DNA of 46,063 nucleotides from JAVBOD01 sp031551045 (GCA_031551045.1 JAVBOD010000077.1:1-46063); one strand, 5' to 3'; numbered from the stretch's first letter, positions 23,899 through 32,697 are shown. Notes: generated by a model from the sequence alone, not told the origin. Numbers and translations are program-made.

Positions 23899-24453
23899 AT
23901 GCCGGTATATAATTATTCAGGAAAGAGTGAACGGACAATCTATCATCGGTTCACCTGTGGTAAGTGTGGTAAAACAACAGGGTGGATACCGACTGTCATT
24001 AATTTCAAAACCTCGGTGGAGACAAGAACCAAAAGCGCAGCTTATATGCAGGAACAGTTGCGGTTAGCCTTGGTCCGCAAATGGAACAACTACTGCGATA
24101 CAATAAGGAAAGGGGCGAAAAAAGGTTATTATTTCACGCCGCCCCCGTTTACCGATGCCGAATATGCCTATAACCTCGACAGCACCTGTCCTTATTGCAA
24201 GCACGGTAATAAGAACAAGGGTTTGGGCAGACGCTCGGTCACCTGGGGCGGGCTGACGGGAGTATTCGTAGGAACGATTACCTTTTTGATGCTGATACTC
24301 TCCGGAAGTGCGTACGCATGGAGTGACGTTATTGTTCCGGGAATTGTCTATGTCGTCATCGTTTTGGCTGGATGTACGCTTGGGTTCTTCATCGGGAAAA
24401 AGATCGCAGGCAAAAGGGTTGAGCACACCAACGTCGAATACAGGTTGGGCTAA
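23899..24453 (+). CDS. Zinc-ribbon membrane protein of unknown function
   Basis: The product has 184 residues. Two Cys pairs, C20/C23 (FTCGKCGK) and C97/C100 (STCPYCKHG), are separated by a helical stretch and could bind one zinc ion. Two membrane helices follow (about 115-137 and 143-165, with GGLTGVFVGTITFLMLIL and IVPGIVYVVIVLAGCTLGFFIG) and a short basic tail. There is no signal peptide, so the ribbon is probably cytoplasmic. No family was recognised. It is preceded by an A-rich leader like those of the two upstream genes. Confidence 0.68.
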   Translation: MPVYNYSGKSERTIYHRFTCGKCGKTTGWIPTVINFKTSVETRTKSAAYMQEQLRLALVRKWNNYCDTIRKGAKKGYYFTPPPFTDAEYAYNLDSTCPYCKHGNKNKGLGRRSVTWGGLTGVFVGTITFLMLILSGSAYAWSDVIVPGIVYVVIVLAGCTLGFFIGKKIAGKRVEHTNVEYRLG

Positions 24454-24594
24454 ATTATAGGCATAGCATTCATTATTAACCGCCAATGATTGTTCGTCGG
24501 TTTAATATGGACAAGGTATATAAGAACTATGACAAGGGTAATAAGGGGTTATGTCCTCCTTGTGGATATAAATACCGTCAATAACAGTATAAAA

Positions 24595-25173
24595 ATGAAA
24601 AGGATTTTGACATTTGCGCTTATCGGCGCGTTCGCTTTCGGCGCGGTCTCTTGTTCCAAAGAGGGTGGGGAAATACCCGCAATCTGGCAGGTGCTCTTGT
24701 ATATACTTGGTATCGCTTTTCTGGTCGGAACATACAGGTTGTTTGTGATGTTGTGGGAATATATTTATCAAAAGATATTCGGCCCGATTGACCGGAAGAT
24801 AGAAAGATGGGGGGAAAGTTGGTTCAAACAGGGTAATAGCAGCGGTAAAAAGCCCGGAACCATTGCGCGTGAAGCGAACAGACCATCGGCATACGCAACA
24901 GCCGCCAAGCCAGAGCCTGCCGAAATCGAACTCGATCTGTCGAAATATCGCGGCAACACGGCGCAAGATGATAGAACGATAATTCTGCATGAACGCTGCA
25001 GACGACGCAAGACAGAATCCAGCGCCTGGCTCTCAACCCTATTGCTCGATGAGAGAGACGGCGGGGTGAAACCGCGAAACGGAGTAGTAGGATGTATTGC
25101 GAGGGTACACGCAATTACCCCCGGAGAAGAGAGTTTGGAAGATTTGTTAAACCAAGGCATGCACGAACAATAA
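24595..25173 (+). CDS. Lipoprotein-like membrane protein of unknown function
   Basis: The 192-residue frame from ATG 24595 begins MKRILTFALIGAFAFGAVSC, a lipoprotein signal with the acceptor Cys at 20. A second hydrophobic segment follows (VLLYILGIAFLVGTYRLFVMLW). The rest is hydrophilic and basic. A start at 24490 would add 35 residues before the signal and is rejected. The combination of a lipobox and a close second helix is odd; the first segment may instead be a plain membrane anchor. No family was recognised. It ends the run of small envelope genes. Confidence 0.6.
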   Translation: MKRILTFALIGAFAFGAVSCSKEGGEIPAIWQVLLYILGIAFLVGTYRLFVMLWEYIYQKIFGPIDRKIERWGESWFKQGNSSGKKPGTIAREANRPSAYATAAKPEPAEIELDLSKYRGNTAQDDRTIILHERCRRRKTESSAWLSTLLLDERDGGVKPRNGVVGCIARVHAITPGEESLEDLLNQGMHEQ

Positions 25174-25337
25174 CATAATCATGGTCGCCAAATCATTGTC
25201 CAAGTCTTTCTAAAACTTGTCTAACTTCCTGTTTTTAGGAAATTTCTACTTAAGCGATTCATGTTCAAGAAGAACAAAATCGTAAATCCTCATAAAATTT
25301 CGTATTTTTGTAGTGTTGATAAAGTGTAAAACCGTTT

Positions 25338-26588
25338 ATGCAAGCCATTGTTTTTCCTTCCTCCGTTCACGGAACCGTACGGGCTCCTGCGTCGAAAAGC
25401 TTGAGCCAGCGCGCTATTGCCGCGGCATTATTGGCTAACGGGCGCAGTGTGCTGCATCATGTGGCCGATTGCGATGATGTGCGGGCTGCGATTGATATTG
25501 CTACTGCTTTAGGCGCCGATATTTTTTCGCAAGGCTCGGATTTGTTGATAGACGGGCATTTTTCTCCGCGAAGCAATATCTTGAATTGTTGCGAATCCGG
25601 TTTGTGCATGCGTATGTTTGCCGCTATTGCTGCTTTGCATACCGAAACATTGACATTGACCGGCACAGGCTCTTTGCGCTTACGGCCTTTGGGAATGGAT
25701 GCAAAAGCGTTTGAAAAATTAGGTGTGACTTGCACGGCAAACAACGGTTTTCTTCCGTTATGTTTAAAAGGCCCGTTGCAGGGAGGCGCTATCGTTATGG
25801 ACGCTTCATTAAGTTCGCAATGGTTGACGGGCTTGTTAATGGCGCTTCCCTTGGTTGCCGGCGACACTGAAATCACCGTGACGGATTTAAAAAGCAAACC
25901 GTATATCGATATAACGATGGAGTTATTGGCGCAATTTGGCATTAGCATCATCAACAAAGGCTATGAACATTTTTATATCAAAGGCGGTCAGCAATATGCC
26001 CCTGTTGATTATACGGTGGAGGGCGATTGGAGCGGAGCCGCATTCTTGTTAGTGGCCGGAGCGCTCAATGGCGGCGCTTCTGTCAATAATTTACGGGCCG
26101 ATAGTTTGCAAGCCGATAAACTGATTTGCGAAGCGCTGCAATTGGCCGGAGCGAATGTATATGTGGGGAATACCTGTGTGGTAAAGAAAAAAGATTTGGA
26201 TGCTTTTACTTTTGATGCCACCGATTGCCCCGATCTGTTTCCGCCGTTGGTTGCGTTGGCGGCTCATTGCCGGGGAACGACAACCCTTCGCGGCGCTCAT
26301 CGTTTGAAACACAAGGAAAGCGACCGTGCTACGGCTTTGCAGCAGGAGTTTGGCAAATTAGGGGTGAAAATAACGGTAACGAACGATGTGATGAACATTG
26401 AAGGCGGAACGGTACAGGGCGGCGTAGTGCGCTCGCACGGCGACCACCGGATTGCGATGGCCTTGGCTACAACGGCAGTGGCTGCCGCTTCGCATATTAC
26501 CATCGAAGATGCGGATTGTATCGACAAATCGTATCCCGGATTGTTCCACGATTTTAAAATACTCAATATATCTTGTCATTATGAATAG
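25338..26588 (+). CDS. aroA: 3-phosphoshikimate 1-carboxyvinyltransferase (EPSP synthase)
   Basis: AroA joins shikimate-3-phosphate and phosphoenolpyruvate, the sixth step of the shikimate pathway. The 416-residue protein has the two-fold inside-out barrel motifs: the N-terminal K20 in APASKSLSQR, a CESGLCMRMF block in the position of the classical N-G/A-G-T-x-x-R loop, the second catalytic region PDLFPPLVALAAHC, the RLKHKESDRATAL loop, HGDHRIAMALA and DKSYPGLF. The ESGLCMR variant is not the classical class I form. The ATG at 25338 is preceded by a TATTTTTG box at 25303-25310. The gene overlaps aroC by 8 bp, so the two are translationally coupled. Confidence 0.94.
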   Translation: MQAIVFPSSVHGTVRAPASKSLSQRAIAAALLANGRSVLHHVADCDDVRAAIDIATALGADIFSQGSDLLIDGHFSPRSNILNCCESGLCMRMFAAIAALHTETLTLTGTGSLRLRPLGMDAKAFEKLGVTCTANNGFLPLCLKGPLQGGAIVMDASLSSQWLTGLLMALPLVAGDTEITVTDLKSKPYIDITMELLAQFGISIINKGYEHFYIKGGQQYAPVDYTVEGDWSGAAFLLVAGALNGGASVNNLRADSLQADKLICEALQLAGANVYVGNTCVVKKKDLDAFTFDATDCPDLFPPLVALAAHCRGTTTLRGAHRLKHKESDRATALQQEFGKLGVKITVTNDVMNIEGGTVQGGVVRSHGDHRIAMALATTAVAAASHITIEDADCIDKSYPGLFHDFKILNISCHYE

Positions 26589-27561
26589 TTTCGGGCGGAT
26601 TTTCCGGGTACATATTTTTGGCGAATCGCATGGCGAAAAAATAGGCATAACCATTGACGGATGCCCAGCCGGTATGGCTTTATCTGCCGGTGATTTCGAA
26701 TACGATTTGGCGCGGCGGCGCAGTGGAGCGAAGGGGACAACACCGCGAAAAGAAACCGATGTGCCGGCGGTTGTAAGCGGTTTGTATAAGGGCTACACCA
26801 CGGGTGCGCCGGTTACGGTGTTGTTTGAGAATACGGATGTGCAGTCGTCAACATACGAGGCGTTTACTACAATGCCCCGCCCCGGGCATGCCGATTTCAC
26901 CGCAGCGCGGAAATGGAACGGGTACAACGACCCGCGCGGCGGCGGGCATTTGTCGGGAAGGTTGGCTGTGGCGTTGGTAGCGGCCGGCGTGATGGCTAAA
27001 AAAATAATAGCGCCCATGGAATTACAGGCGAAAGTGATAGAAATAGGAGGGGAGAAAGAGTGGAATACCCTACTTGAAAAAACGATTGTCGAGAAAGATT
27101 CGTTGGGCGGAATTATCGAGTGCCGTGCACAAAATATGCCGGTAGGTTTGGGCGAACCGTTTTTCGACTCGGTGGAATCGCTTATCGGCCATGCGGTGTT
27201 TTCCATTCCGGCGGTCAAAGGAATCGAATTCGGGGAAGGCTTTGAAGCGGCGCGGATGAAAGGTTCGCAACATAACGATGTGTTTATTTCTACCGAAGGA
27301 AAAACGGCCACAAATCATGCGGGTGGCATTAACGGCGGCATCACCAACGGAAATGAACTGGTTTTCCGCGTAGCTGTAAAACCCACGTCGAGCATTGGAA
27401 AATCGCAACAGACGATGAATATGCAAACAGGCGAGCTAACAGCCTTACAAATTGAAGGGCGGCATGATGCCTGCATAGCGCTTCGTATGCCGGTGATTGT
27501 GGAAGCCGCTGCCGCTATGGCTTTGGCCGATGTGTGTTTGCTTCGCAGAGCACACCTGTAA
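26581..27561 (+). CDS. aroC: Chorismate synthase, divergent form
   Basis: AroC makes chorismate from EPSP with reduced FMN. The frame from ATG 26581 gives MNSFGRIFRVHIFGESHGEK, with signature GESHG at 14-18; an upstream start is rejected because it lies inside aroA. The product has 326 residues, shorter than the usual ~355. The second signature, normally GGGRSSARETA, reads GGGHLSGRLAVALVAAG. The third region is GRHDACIALRMPVIVEAAAAMALAD. This GGGH-SGR form resembles sequences I recall from Clostridia rather than typical Bacteroides enzymes. It is co-translated with aroA. Confidence 0.9.
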   Translation: MNSFGRIFRVHIFGESHGEKIGITIDGCPAGMALSAGDFEYDLARRRSGAKGTTPRKETDVPAVVSGLYKGYTTGAPVTVLFENTDVQSSTYEAFTTMPRPGHADFTAARKWNGYNDPRGGGHLSGRLAVALVAAGVMAKKIIAPMELQAKVIEIGGEKEWNTLLEKTIVEKDSLGGIIECRAQNMPVGLGEPFFDSVESLIGHAVFSIPAVKGIEFGEGFEAARMKGSQHNDVFISTEGKTATNHAGGINGGITNGNELVFRVAVKPTSSIGKSQQTMNMQTGELTALQIEGRHDACIALRMPVIVEAAAAMALADVCLLRRAHL

Positions 27562-27565
27562 AAGG

Positions 27566-28261
27566 TCAAATTTTCTTCTTTGCCGTCGTTACCACAAAAT
27601 CCTTTAAGTAAAAAGGTTCGAAGTAAGCAACATCTACAAATTTTTTATGAGCGAAAGCATGTAAGGCCGGTATGATCATACCGGTAGCCGAAGCTTGTTG
27701 TGAAGAAAATAATGCATTTTTGTGCGTGAGGAGGGGGCGGCATTTTTCGGCGCCGTCTCCTAAAAACAAGACTTTGTGTTGTGCCAATAATTCGCCGAAA
27801 CTGTTTTCGTCTATAATTTTTGCTTCGGTTGGCCGCACCATATTACCTGATGTATCGAACACGGCAGTGTACACTTCCATCCGCCGGGCATCAATCATGG
27901 GGATTATTAAAGTAGTGCTGTCGGGGGCTAACTTTCTTTCAATAGCCAACTGTGCCAGCGAATGCAAGGAATTTACGGCAATTAATGGTTTTTGCGCACC
28001 ATAGCAAATACCTTTAGCGGTGGAAACACCTACCCGTAAACCGGTGTAGGAACCGGGGCCTTCGCTCACCGATACGGCATCTAATTGTGAAATGGATATT
28101 TTTTGTTCACGTACGATGTCGTCAATAAAAACGGCTAATTGCTTTGCATGGCTTCGGCCTGCCGCTTCTTCTCGCAATGCTAATAGTTGAGAGCCTTTGG
28201 ATAAAGCCACGGAGCACACGGCAGTGCTCGATTCGATATGTAAAAGAAAAGGGGCGTTCAT
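27566..28261 (-). CDS. tsaB: tRNA threonylcarbamoyladenosine biosynthesis protein TsaB
   Basis: TsaB forms the scaffold of the TsaBDE complex that makes t6A37 in ANN-decoding tRNAs. The 231-residue protein has the N-terminal ASKHA fold (HIESSTAVCSVALSKG) and the signature EGPGSYTGLRVGVSTAKG. The start at 28261 fits the family precisely. The U-run of the upstream terminator (28263-28270) ends one base before the ATG, so either transcription reads through or a promoter lies within the hairpin region; no TAnnTTTG box was seen. It converges on aroC with 4 bp between stops. Confidence 0.93.
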   Translation of the reverse strand: MNAPFLLHIESSTAVCSVALSKGSQLLALREEAAGRSHAKQLAVFIDDIVREQKISISQLDAVSVSEGPGSYTGLRVGVSTAKGICYGAQKPLIAVNSLHSLAQLAIERKLAPDSTTLIIPMIDARRMEVYTAVFDTSGNMVRPTEAKIIDENSFGELLAQHKVLFLGDGAEKCRPLLTHKNALFSSQQASATGMIIPALHAFAHKKFVDVAYFEPFYLKDFVVTTAKKKI

Positions 28262-28262
28262 T

Positions 28263-28305
28263 AAAAAAAAGAAAGGCCTGACGGAGAATCCTGCTTCAGG
28301 CCTTT
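28263..28305 (-). terminator. Strong terminator between efflux operon and tsaB
   Basis: AAAGGCCTGA (28296-28305 on the minus strand) pairs with TCAGGCCTTT (28272-28281) over 10 bp, followed by C and eight T (28263-28270). It lies 4 bp after the adaptor stop. One base separates the U-run from the tsaB ATG. Confidence 0.88.
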
Positions 28306-28308
28306 AGT

Positions 28309-29607
28309 TTATGGATTGGTTGTTTTGCCTGTTTCGTTCAGTGTTTTCTTGGGGTCGATTTTTACTTTCGAGCCTTCCTTTAAACGTTTGGAAATAGCCG
28401 TATAAGGGCCGGTAACAATTTTGTCGGCTTCGCTTAACCCTTCCGTAATTTCAATGTAGGTGTTATCTTGAATCCCGGTTTTGACAATGGCTGTTTTTAC
28501 CGTATTGTCGGGTTGTATGACAAATACACGCTCAAATGTTTCTTTGTCCTTCTTATTATTCAAAGGAGTAGCGTGCAGCAGGCTGTCTTTTTTGGGAAAA
28601 ATATCTTCGCGAGTAGTGATACATTGAATAGGAATGGCTAATACATTCTCTCGTGTTTCGGTTTGTATGGAAACCGATGCCGACATGCCCGGGCGGAAGG
28701 GTGTTGTTGATTTTCCCTGCACTAAATCCTGATAAGAGCCTGGTAAAATAAATACTTTTACTTCAAAATTAGTGACTTGCTCAGCCGATGTGCCGGTACT
28801 TTTAGCCGAATTAGCAATTTGAGTGATAACACCTTTAAATTTTTTAGCCGGATAAGCATCCACTTCTATAGTTGCCGTGTCGCCCATTTTAGCGCGTACG
28901 ATATCGTTTTCGTTCACATCGACCAGTACTTCCATTTCGTTGAGATTAGCTATGCGCAGCATTTCCGTTCCGGCCATCTGGGTCGTTCCCACCACGCGTT
29001 CGCCGCGTTCTACGGAAAGTTTCGAAATGGTACCGCTCATCGGGGCGTAAATAGTTGTTTTTACTAAATTTTCTTCAGCCTCTTTCAACGCCGCTTCCGA
29101 ACTCTTTACATTGTAGCGGGCAGCATCCACGCTGCGTTGCTGCATGAGGTATTCCGCTTCGGCTGTTTCGAAGTCGGCTTGGGTAATAACACTTTGCTCA
29201 TACAGTTGTTTACTGCGTTTGTACGATAATTCTACTTGCGCCAAACGTGCTTCGGCTTGTGCCAGCGATGCCTTGATGGAGCTTAATGAAGCCGCTGCCC
29301 GGTCGCGCCCCGAGAGGTAAAAATCTTGTTTGATTTTCAGCAAAAGCGTTCCTTTTTCCACATAATCACCTTCTTTAATGAATAGATCTACGATTTCTCC
29401 GGAAACGTCGGGGCTGATTTTTACTTCCACCACCGGCTGTATTTTACCGTTAGCCGGAACAGTCTCCGTGATGGTTTTACGTACCGGATTTTCGCTTACT
29501 ATCAGCGTTTCCTCCGGGCCTTTGGAACGGCCGATTATTATCAGTATAACGATTAATACTATGCCTCCGGCAATAAGCCAGGGTAATTTGCTTTTTTTCT
29601 TTTTCAT
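28309..29607 (-). CDS. Periplasmic adaptor subunit of an efflux transporter (HlyD/MacA-type)
   Basis: This membrane-fusion protein links an inner-membrane pump to the outer-membrane channel. Of 432 residues, about 9-27 form the membrane anchor (LPWLIAGGIVLIVILIII). The lipoyl half-motifs follow (VKISPDVSGEIVDLFIKEGDYVEKGTLLLKI and, later, IYAPMSGTISKLSVERGERV), with an alpha-hairpin in between (about 105-190) and beta-barrel and membrane-proximal domains. This arrangement resembles MacA more than RND adaptors. The partner permease and ATPase are not next to it. Its start overlaps the TolC stop by 4 bp, so the two form an operon. Confidence 0.9.
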   Translation of the reverse strand: MKKKKSKLPWLIAGGIVLIVILIIIGRSKGPEETLIVSENPVRKTITETVPANGKIQPVVEVKISPDVSGEIVDLFIKEGDYVEKGTLLLKIKQDFYLSGRDRAAASLSSIKASLAQAEARLAQVELSYKRSKQLYEQSVITQADFETAEAEYLMQQRSVDAARYNVKSSEAALKEAEENLVKTTIYAPMSGTISKLSVERGERVVGTTQMAGTEMLRIANLNEMEVLVDVNENDIVRAKMGDTATIEVDAYPAKKFKGVITQIANSAKSTGTSAEQVTNFEVKVFILPGSYQDLVQGKSTTPFRPGMSASVSIQTETRENVLAIPIQCITTREDIFPKKDSLLHATPLNNKKDKETFERVFVIQPDNTVKTAIVKTGIQDNTYIEITEGLSEADKIVTGPYTAISKRLKEGSKVKIDPKKTLNETGKTTNP

Positions 29608-30959
29608 AGTTTAATGGGAATTCCTTTGTAAAAATCTATAATCTTTAATTGAAAGACGTATTGGTATTTTGCTTGCAGCATATCCGACTGCGCTTTGAAT
29701 AAATTATTTTTTGCAACGGTATAGTCGGTTGCCGTAACCATTCCCACGTCGAATTTTTGTTGCGTGTAGCGGAACGATTCCTGTATGGCCGTTACATTTT
29801 GTTCGCTTGCATTGTATTTATTATACGCGGCCGATGCATCTGTTGTTGCCTGTTGTATTTCCTTATATAAAGCCTTATGGCTGTTTTCTACTTCTAATTC
29901 GGCTATTTTTAAATTAAGCTTGGCATTCTTTGATCCGGTTACAGTAGTCCAATTTTGAAAAAGAGGAATGCTCAAATTGAAGCCGATTCCGAAATTCGCA
30001 GTATTATCTAATTGTGTCCAAAAATTCTCGGAAGATAAAAGGTTTGAATAGTAAGCGTTCGCTCCATAGAAAGCGGAAAAAGAAATGGTAGGCCAGTAAC
30101 GGCTTTTGGCAATAGCATAGTTGTATTTTGCACTCTCTTGACGAAGTTCAGCCGCCTTTATTTGAGGCAAGCGTAATGCCGAGTTGTATAGGTTATCTAT
30201 GGATTCCTGACGCGGAACAAGTTCTATATCAATAGCCGGATCTACAATGTCAAACTCACTGTTCGGCTCAATGTCTAACAACTGCCGGAGGGTTAAATAA
30301 CTTATATCAACCTGATTTTGAGCGGTAACATATTGTACATTTTCGCTCGCCAGTTGTGCTTCTATTTCCAATAAAGTACCCAACGATTGGCTGCCGGCAT
30401 CTACTAATTTTTTAGTGGTTTCGCGTTGTTGTTTCACGCTTTCACGGCTTTTCTCCGCAGTCGATAATACTTCTTTCGATAGCAATACTTGTAAATAAGC
30501 TTGTGCTATTTGCAACGACATTTCGTTGCGTAGGCGTTCTTCTTCCTGCATGGCCGTATTATAATCCGCTTTATTGCGATGGATGGTGTGAAACTTTTGC
30601 AACCCTTCAAATAAAGTAATGGATGCAGAGATGCTGGGGGAAATACTTTGCGAGGTATTATCGAAATAAACATCGCTACTGATATTTCGTACCGTATCTT
30701 TTACTTGTATCTTGGAAAGCCCCCATCCGACATTGTAAGACGCATGCGCTCCAACGCTTGGAATAAAATTCAGCTTCGATTGAAAGAAAGTGTTGGCGCT
30801 TTGATCGGAGCGTAATTTTTGTTGCTGTATCGAAATATTGTTATCCCATGCATACTGTATGCATTGTTCCAACGTCCACTTAGTTTGAGCATTGGTTGTG
30901 GCCGTAGCGCTCAAAAGAAGGGTTAGGCAAACTGTAGTAAGGAGTGTTATTCTTTTCAT
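29604..30959 (-). CDS. TolC-family outer-membrane efflux protein
   Basis: This is an outer-membrane channel for export systems. From ATG 30959 it has 451 residues with a signal peptide (MKRITLLTTVCLTLLLSATATTNAQ). It continues with WTLEQCIQYAWDNNISIQQQKL and two repeats of coiled-coil and beta segments, including the TolC-like VLLSKEVLSTAEKSRESVKQQRETTKKLVDAGSQS, given here in parts (VLLSKEVLSTAEK, then QRETTKKLVDAGS). A start at 31064 would place 35 extra residues before the signal and overlap cvpA, so it is rejected. The gene is followed by the adaptor with a 4-bp overlap. Confidence 0.92.
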   Translation of the reverse strand: MKRITLLTTVCLTLLLSATATTNAQTKWTLEQCIQYAWDNNISIQQQKLRSDQSANTFFQSKLNFIPSVGAHASYNVGWGLSKIQVKDTVRNISSDVYFDNTSQSISPSISASITLFEGLQKFHTIHRNKADYNTAMQEEERLRNEMSLQIAQAYLQVLLSKEVLSTAEKSRESVKQQRETTKKLVDAGSQSLGTLLEIEAQLASENVQYVTAQNQVDISYLTLRQLLDIEPNSEFDIVDPAIDIELVPRQESIDNLYNSALRLPQIKAAELRQESAKYNYAIAKSRYWPTISFSAFYGANAYYSNLLSSENFWTQLDNTANFGIGFNLSIPLFQNWTTVTGSKNAKLNLKIAELEVENSHKALYKEIQQATTDASAAYNKYNASEQNVTAIQESFRYTQQKFDVGMVTATDYTVAKNNLFKAQSDMLQAKYQYVFQLKIIDFYKGIPIKL

Positions 30960-30981
30960 GTAGTAAAATCGTAATCGGTTA

Positions 30982-31013
30982 CAAATATAGTATTTAATAT
31001 GAGAAATTACCAA
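30982..31013 (-). promoter_or_regulatory. Promoter of the TolC-adaptor operon
   Basis: On the minus strand TTG (31011-31013) is followed by 21 bases and TATATTTG (30982-30989), 22 bp before the TolC start. The TTG lies in the last codons of cvpA. Confidence 0.6.
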
Positions 31014-31489
31014 TGAAGATAGGGGAAAATAAAATTTTCTATTGTTTTCAACGGTTTGTAACACAACGAAGCCTCCAACTTGTCGGAAGAAAAGAGGGGG
31101 TATTTACTGTTCAGGCTTTCTGCTACAAATAATACTACACATGCAATAAGAATGATTTTGGCCATCCCGAAAATGCCGCCAAACAAGCGGTTGAAGAAGC
31201 CCAATGCGGCAAAACTGACAAACCGTTCGGCCAGTTTTCCTATTAGTACTACGCCTATCAGCACTAAAATAAAAGTAATTAAAAAGGCTACGGAGCTTAT
31301 CCATATTTCGTTGGTGTTAAGCCATCCGGATATATAGCTCCCCACAAATCCGGAAAATTTGAAAGCACAATATACCCCTAAAAACAAAGCTGCTAAACTG
31401 AAAATTTGACGCACTAACCCCTTAATCAGGCCAAACACAAACGCTGCTATTAAAATAACTCCGAATATCAAGTCTATATAAGTCATCAT
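31007..31489 (-). CDS. CvpA-family membrane protein
   Basis: CvpA proteins are inner-membrane proteins; the E. coli protein is needed for colicin V production and tolerance of bile stress, but the molecular role is unclear. The 160-residue product has four hydrophobic helices: LIFGVILIAAFVFGLIKGL, QIFSLAALFLGVYCAF, ISSVAFLITFILVLIGVVLIG and FGGIFGMAKIILIACVVLFVAE. The family markers D-x-x-x-G near the start (YIDLIFGVILIAAFVFGLIKG) and NRLFGGIFG are present. It lies upstream of the TolC operon but is separated from it by a promoter. Confidence 0.9.
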   Translation of the reverse strand: MMTYIDLIFGVILIAAFVFGLIKGLVRQIFSLAALFLGVYCAFKFSGFVGSYISGWLNTNEIWISSVAFLITFILVLIGVVLIGKLAERFVSFAALGFFNRLFGGIFGMAKIILIACVVLFVAESLNSKYPLFSSDKLEASLCYKPLKTIENFIFPYLHW

Positions 31490-31536
31490 TATTTGCTATA
31501 AGTAACAAAGATACGAAAATAAAAGAATTGTAGGAT

Positions 31537-31567
31537 ATTGTATTAGGGTAAAAATAAAGTATCTTTG
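31537..31567 (+). promoter_or_regulatory. Promoter of the PorV-like/M6 protease operon
   Basis: TTG (31537-31539) is followed by 20 bases and TATCTTTG (31560-31567), 63 bp before the start of the PorV-like gene. A second box, TATCTTTG on the minus strand at 31506-31513, serves cvpA, giving divergent promoters in this gap. Confidence 0.75.
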
Positions 31568-31630
31568 TAAACCTTAATTCCAGAGTCTTGAACCAGCGAT
31601 GGGTTTTATTTTTTATTACATTATTCGTTT

Positions 31631-32674
31631 ATGAAGGTTTTCTGTACAATACTTTTTACATTACATCTATTTCTCTCCGTAAAAGCACAAACCCCGGAAA
31701 CCTTGAGCATTCCTCCGGATGCCCGTTCGTCGGGTATGGGAGATATTGGCCTGGCCACTTCCCCCGATGCGGTATCGCAACATTGGAATGTGGCTAAATA
31801 TGCATATGCCTCCGCAAAAGGAAGCATTGCGCTCTCCTATACACCTTGGCTACGCAGTATTACAGACGACATGAATTTGTTTTATTTATCGGGTTATGGG
31901 ATTATTGGCCAGCAGGCCATAAGCGCTTCGCTGCGTTATTTTTCAATGGGAGAAGTGAATGTGGCCAATTGGGAAATGTCGAGGAATTTTTTGCCCAACG
32001 ATGTAGCTTTTGATATAGGGTATTCGCGCCGTTTTGATGAATGGTTTTCATTAGGTTTGGCTTTTCGCTACATTTCTACACACTATCAAACCCATGATGC
32101 TAACCTTACGCTGAAGGCTGCAAACGCTTTTGCGGCTGATTTTGGCGCCTATTTCCGTTTGCCGGCTGCTAAAAATGAATGGACGTTAGGTGTGGCGTTT
32201 ACAAATATCGGTACGAAAATTGACATAGGAGACGGCCTTAGTGTGTTCCTTCCGATGAACCTTGGCATTGGCACGCAATATACGTGGAGTCTCCCTAAAG
32301 AAAACATACTGCATATAGCATTAGATATTAATAAACCTTTAGTGCCTCAAAATAACGAAAATGCCGGTGTGGTTGCCGGCCTGTTTTCTTCCTTCGGCAA
32401 TTCGTTTAACCAAATAACTTTCTCCGGCGGGGCGGAATACAGCTATCAAGAGAAATTATTTTTCCGGGCCGGATATTATTACAACAGTCCGCAAGCCGGA
32501 GGCCGTTCTCATGCAACGGTCGGAGCGGGCATCTGTTTCTATAATATTAATCTTGATTGCTCCTATTTAATAGCTACCGGAAGTGCCAATGCCCTGAAAA
32601 ATACCTTCCGCATTACATTGGGATATACTTTCGGGCAATTTGACAAATCCGGGAAGCAATCGCCGGATGAATAG
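31631..32674 (+). CDS. PorV-type outer-membrane protein (T9SS shuttle paralogue)
   Basis: PorV/PorQ proteins are FadL-like outer-membrane barrels; PorV carries T9SS cargo from the translocon to the attachment complex. This 347-residue protein has a signal peptide (about 1-19) and the family N-terminus SIPPDARSSGMGDIGLATSPDAVSQHWNVAKYAYA, quoted in parts as PDARSSGMGDIG and SQHWNVAKYA. It ends with a beta-strand-rich barrel (TFRITLGYTFG). A second, more canonical PorV gene is at 37646-38806. This copy is 23 bp before a T9SS-targeted protease, so it may be its dedicated carrier; that is inference. Confidence 0.85.
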   Translation: MKVFCTILFTLHLFLSVKAQTPETLSIPPDARSSGMGDIGLATSPDAVSQHWNVAKYAYASAKGSIALSYTPWLRSITDDMNLFYLSGYGIIGQQAISASLRYFSMGEVNVANWEMSRNFLPNDVAFDIGYSRRFDEWFSLGLAFRYISTHYQTHDANLTLKAANAFAADFGAYFRLPAAKNEWTLGVAFTNIGTKIDIGDGLSVFLPMNLGIGTQYTWSLPKENILHIALDINKPLVPQNNENAGVVAGLFSSFGNSFNQITFSGGAEYSYQEKLFFRAGYYYNSPQAGGRSHATVGAGICFYNINLDCSYLIATGSANALKNTFRITLGYTFGQFDKSGKQSPDE

Positions 32675-32697
32675 CGTACCATGTAGTATTATAGCCG

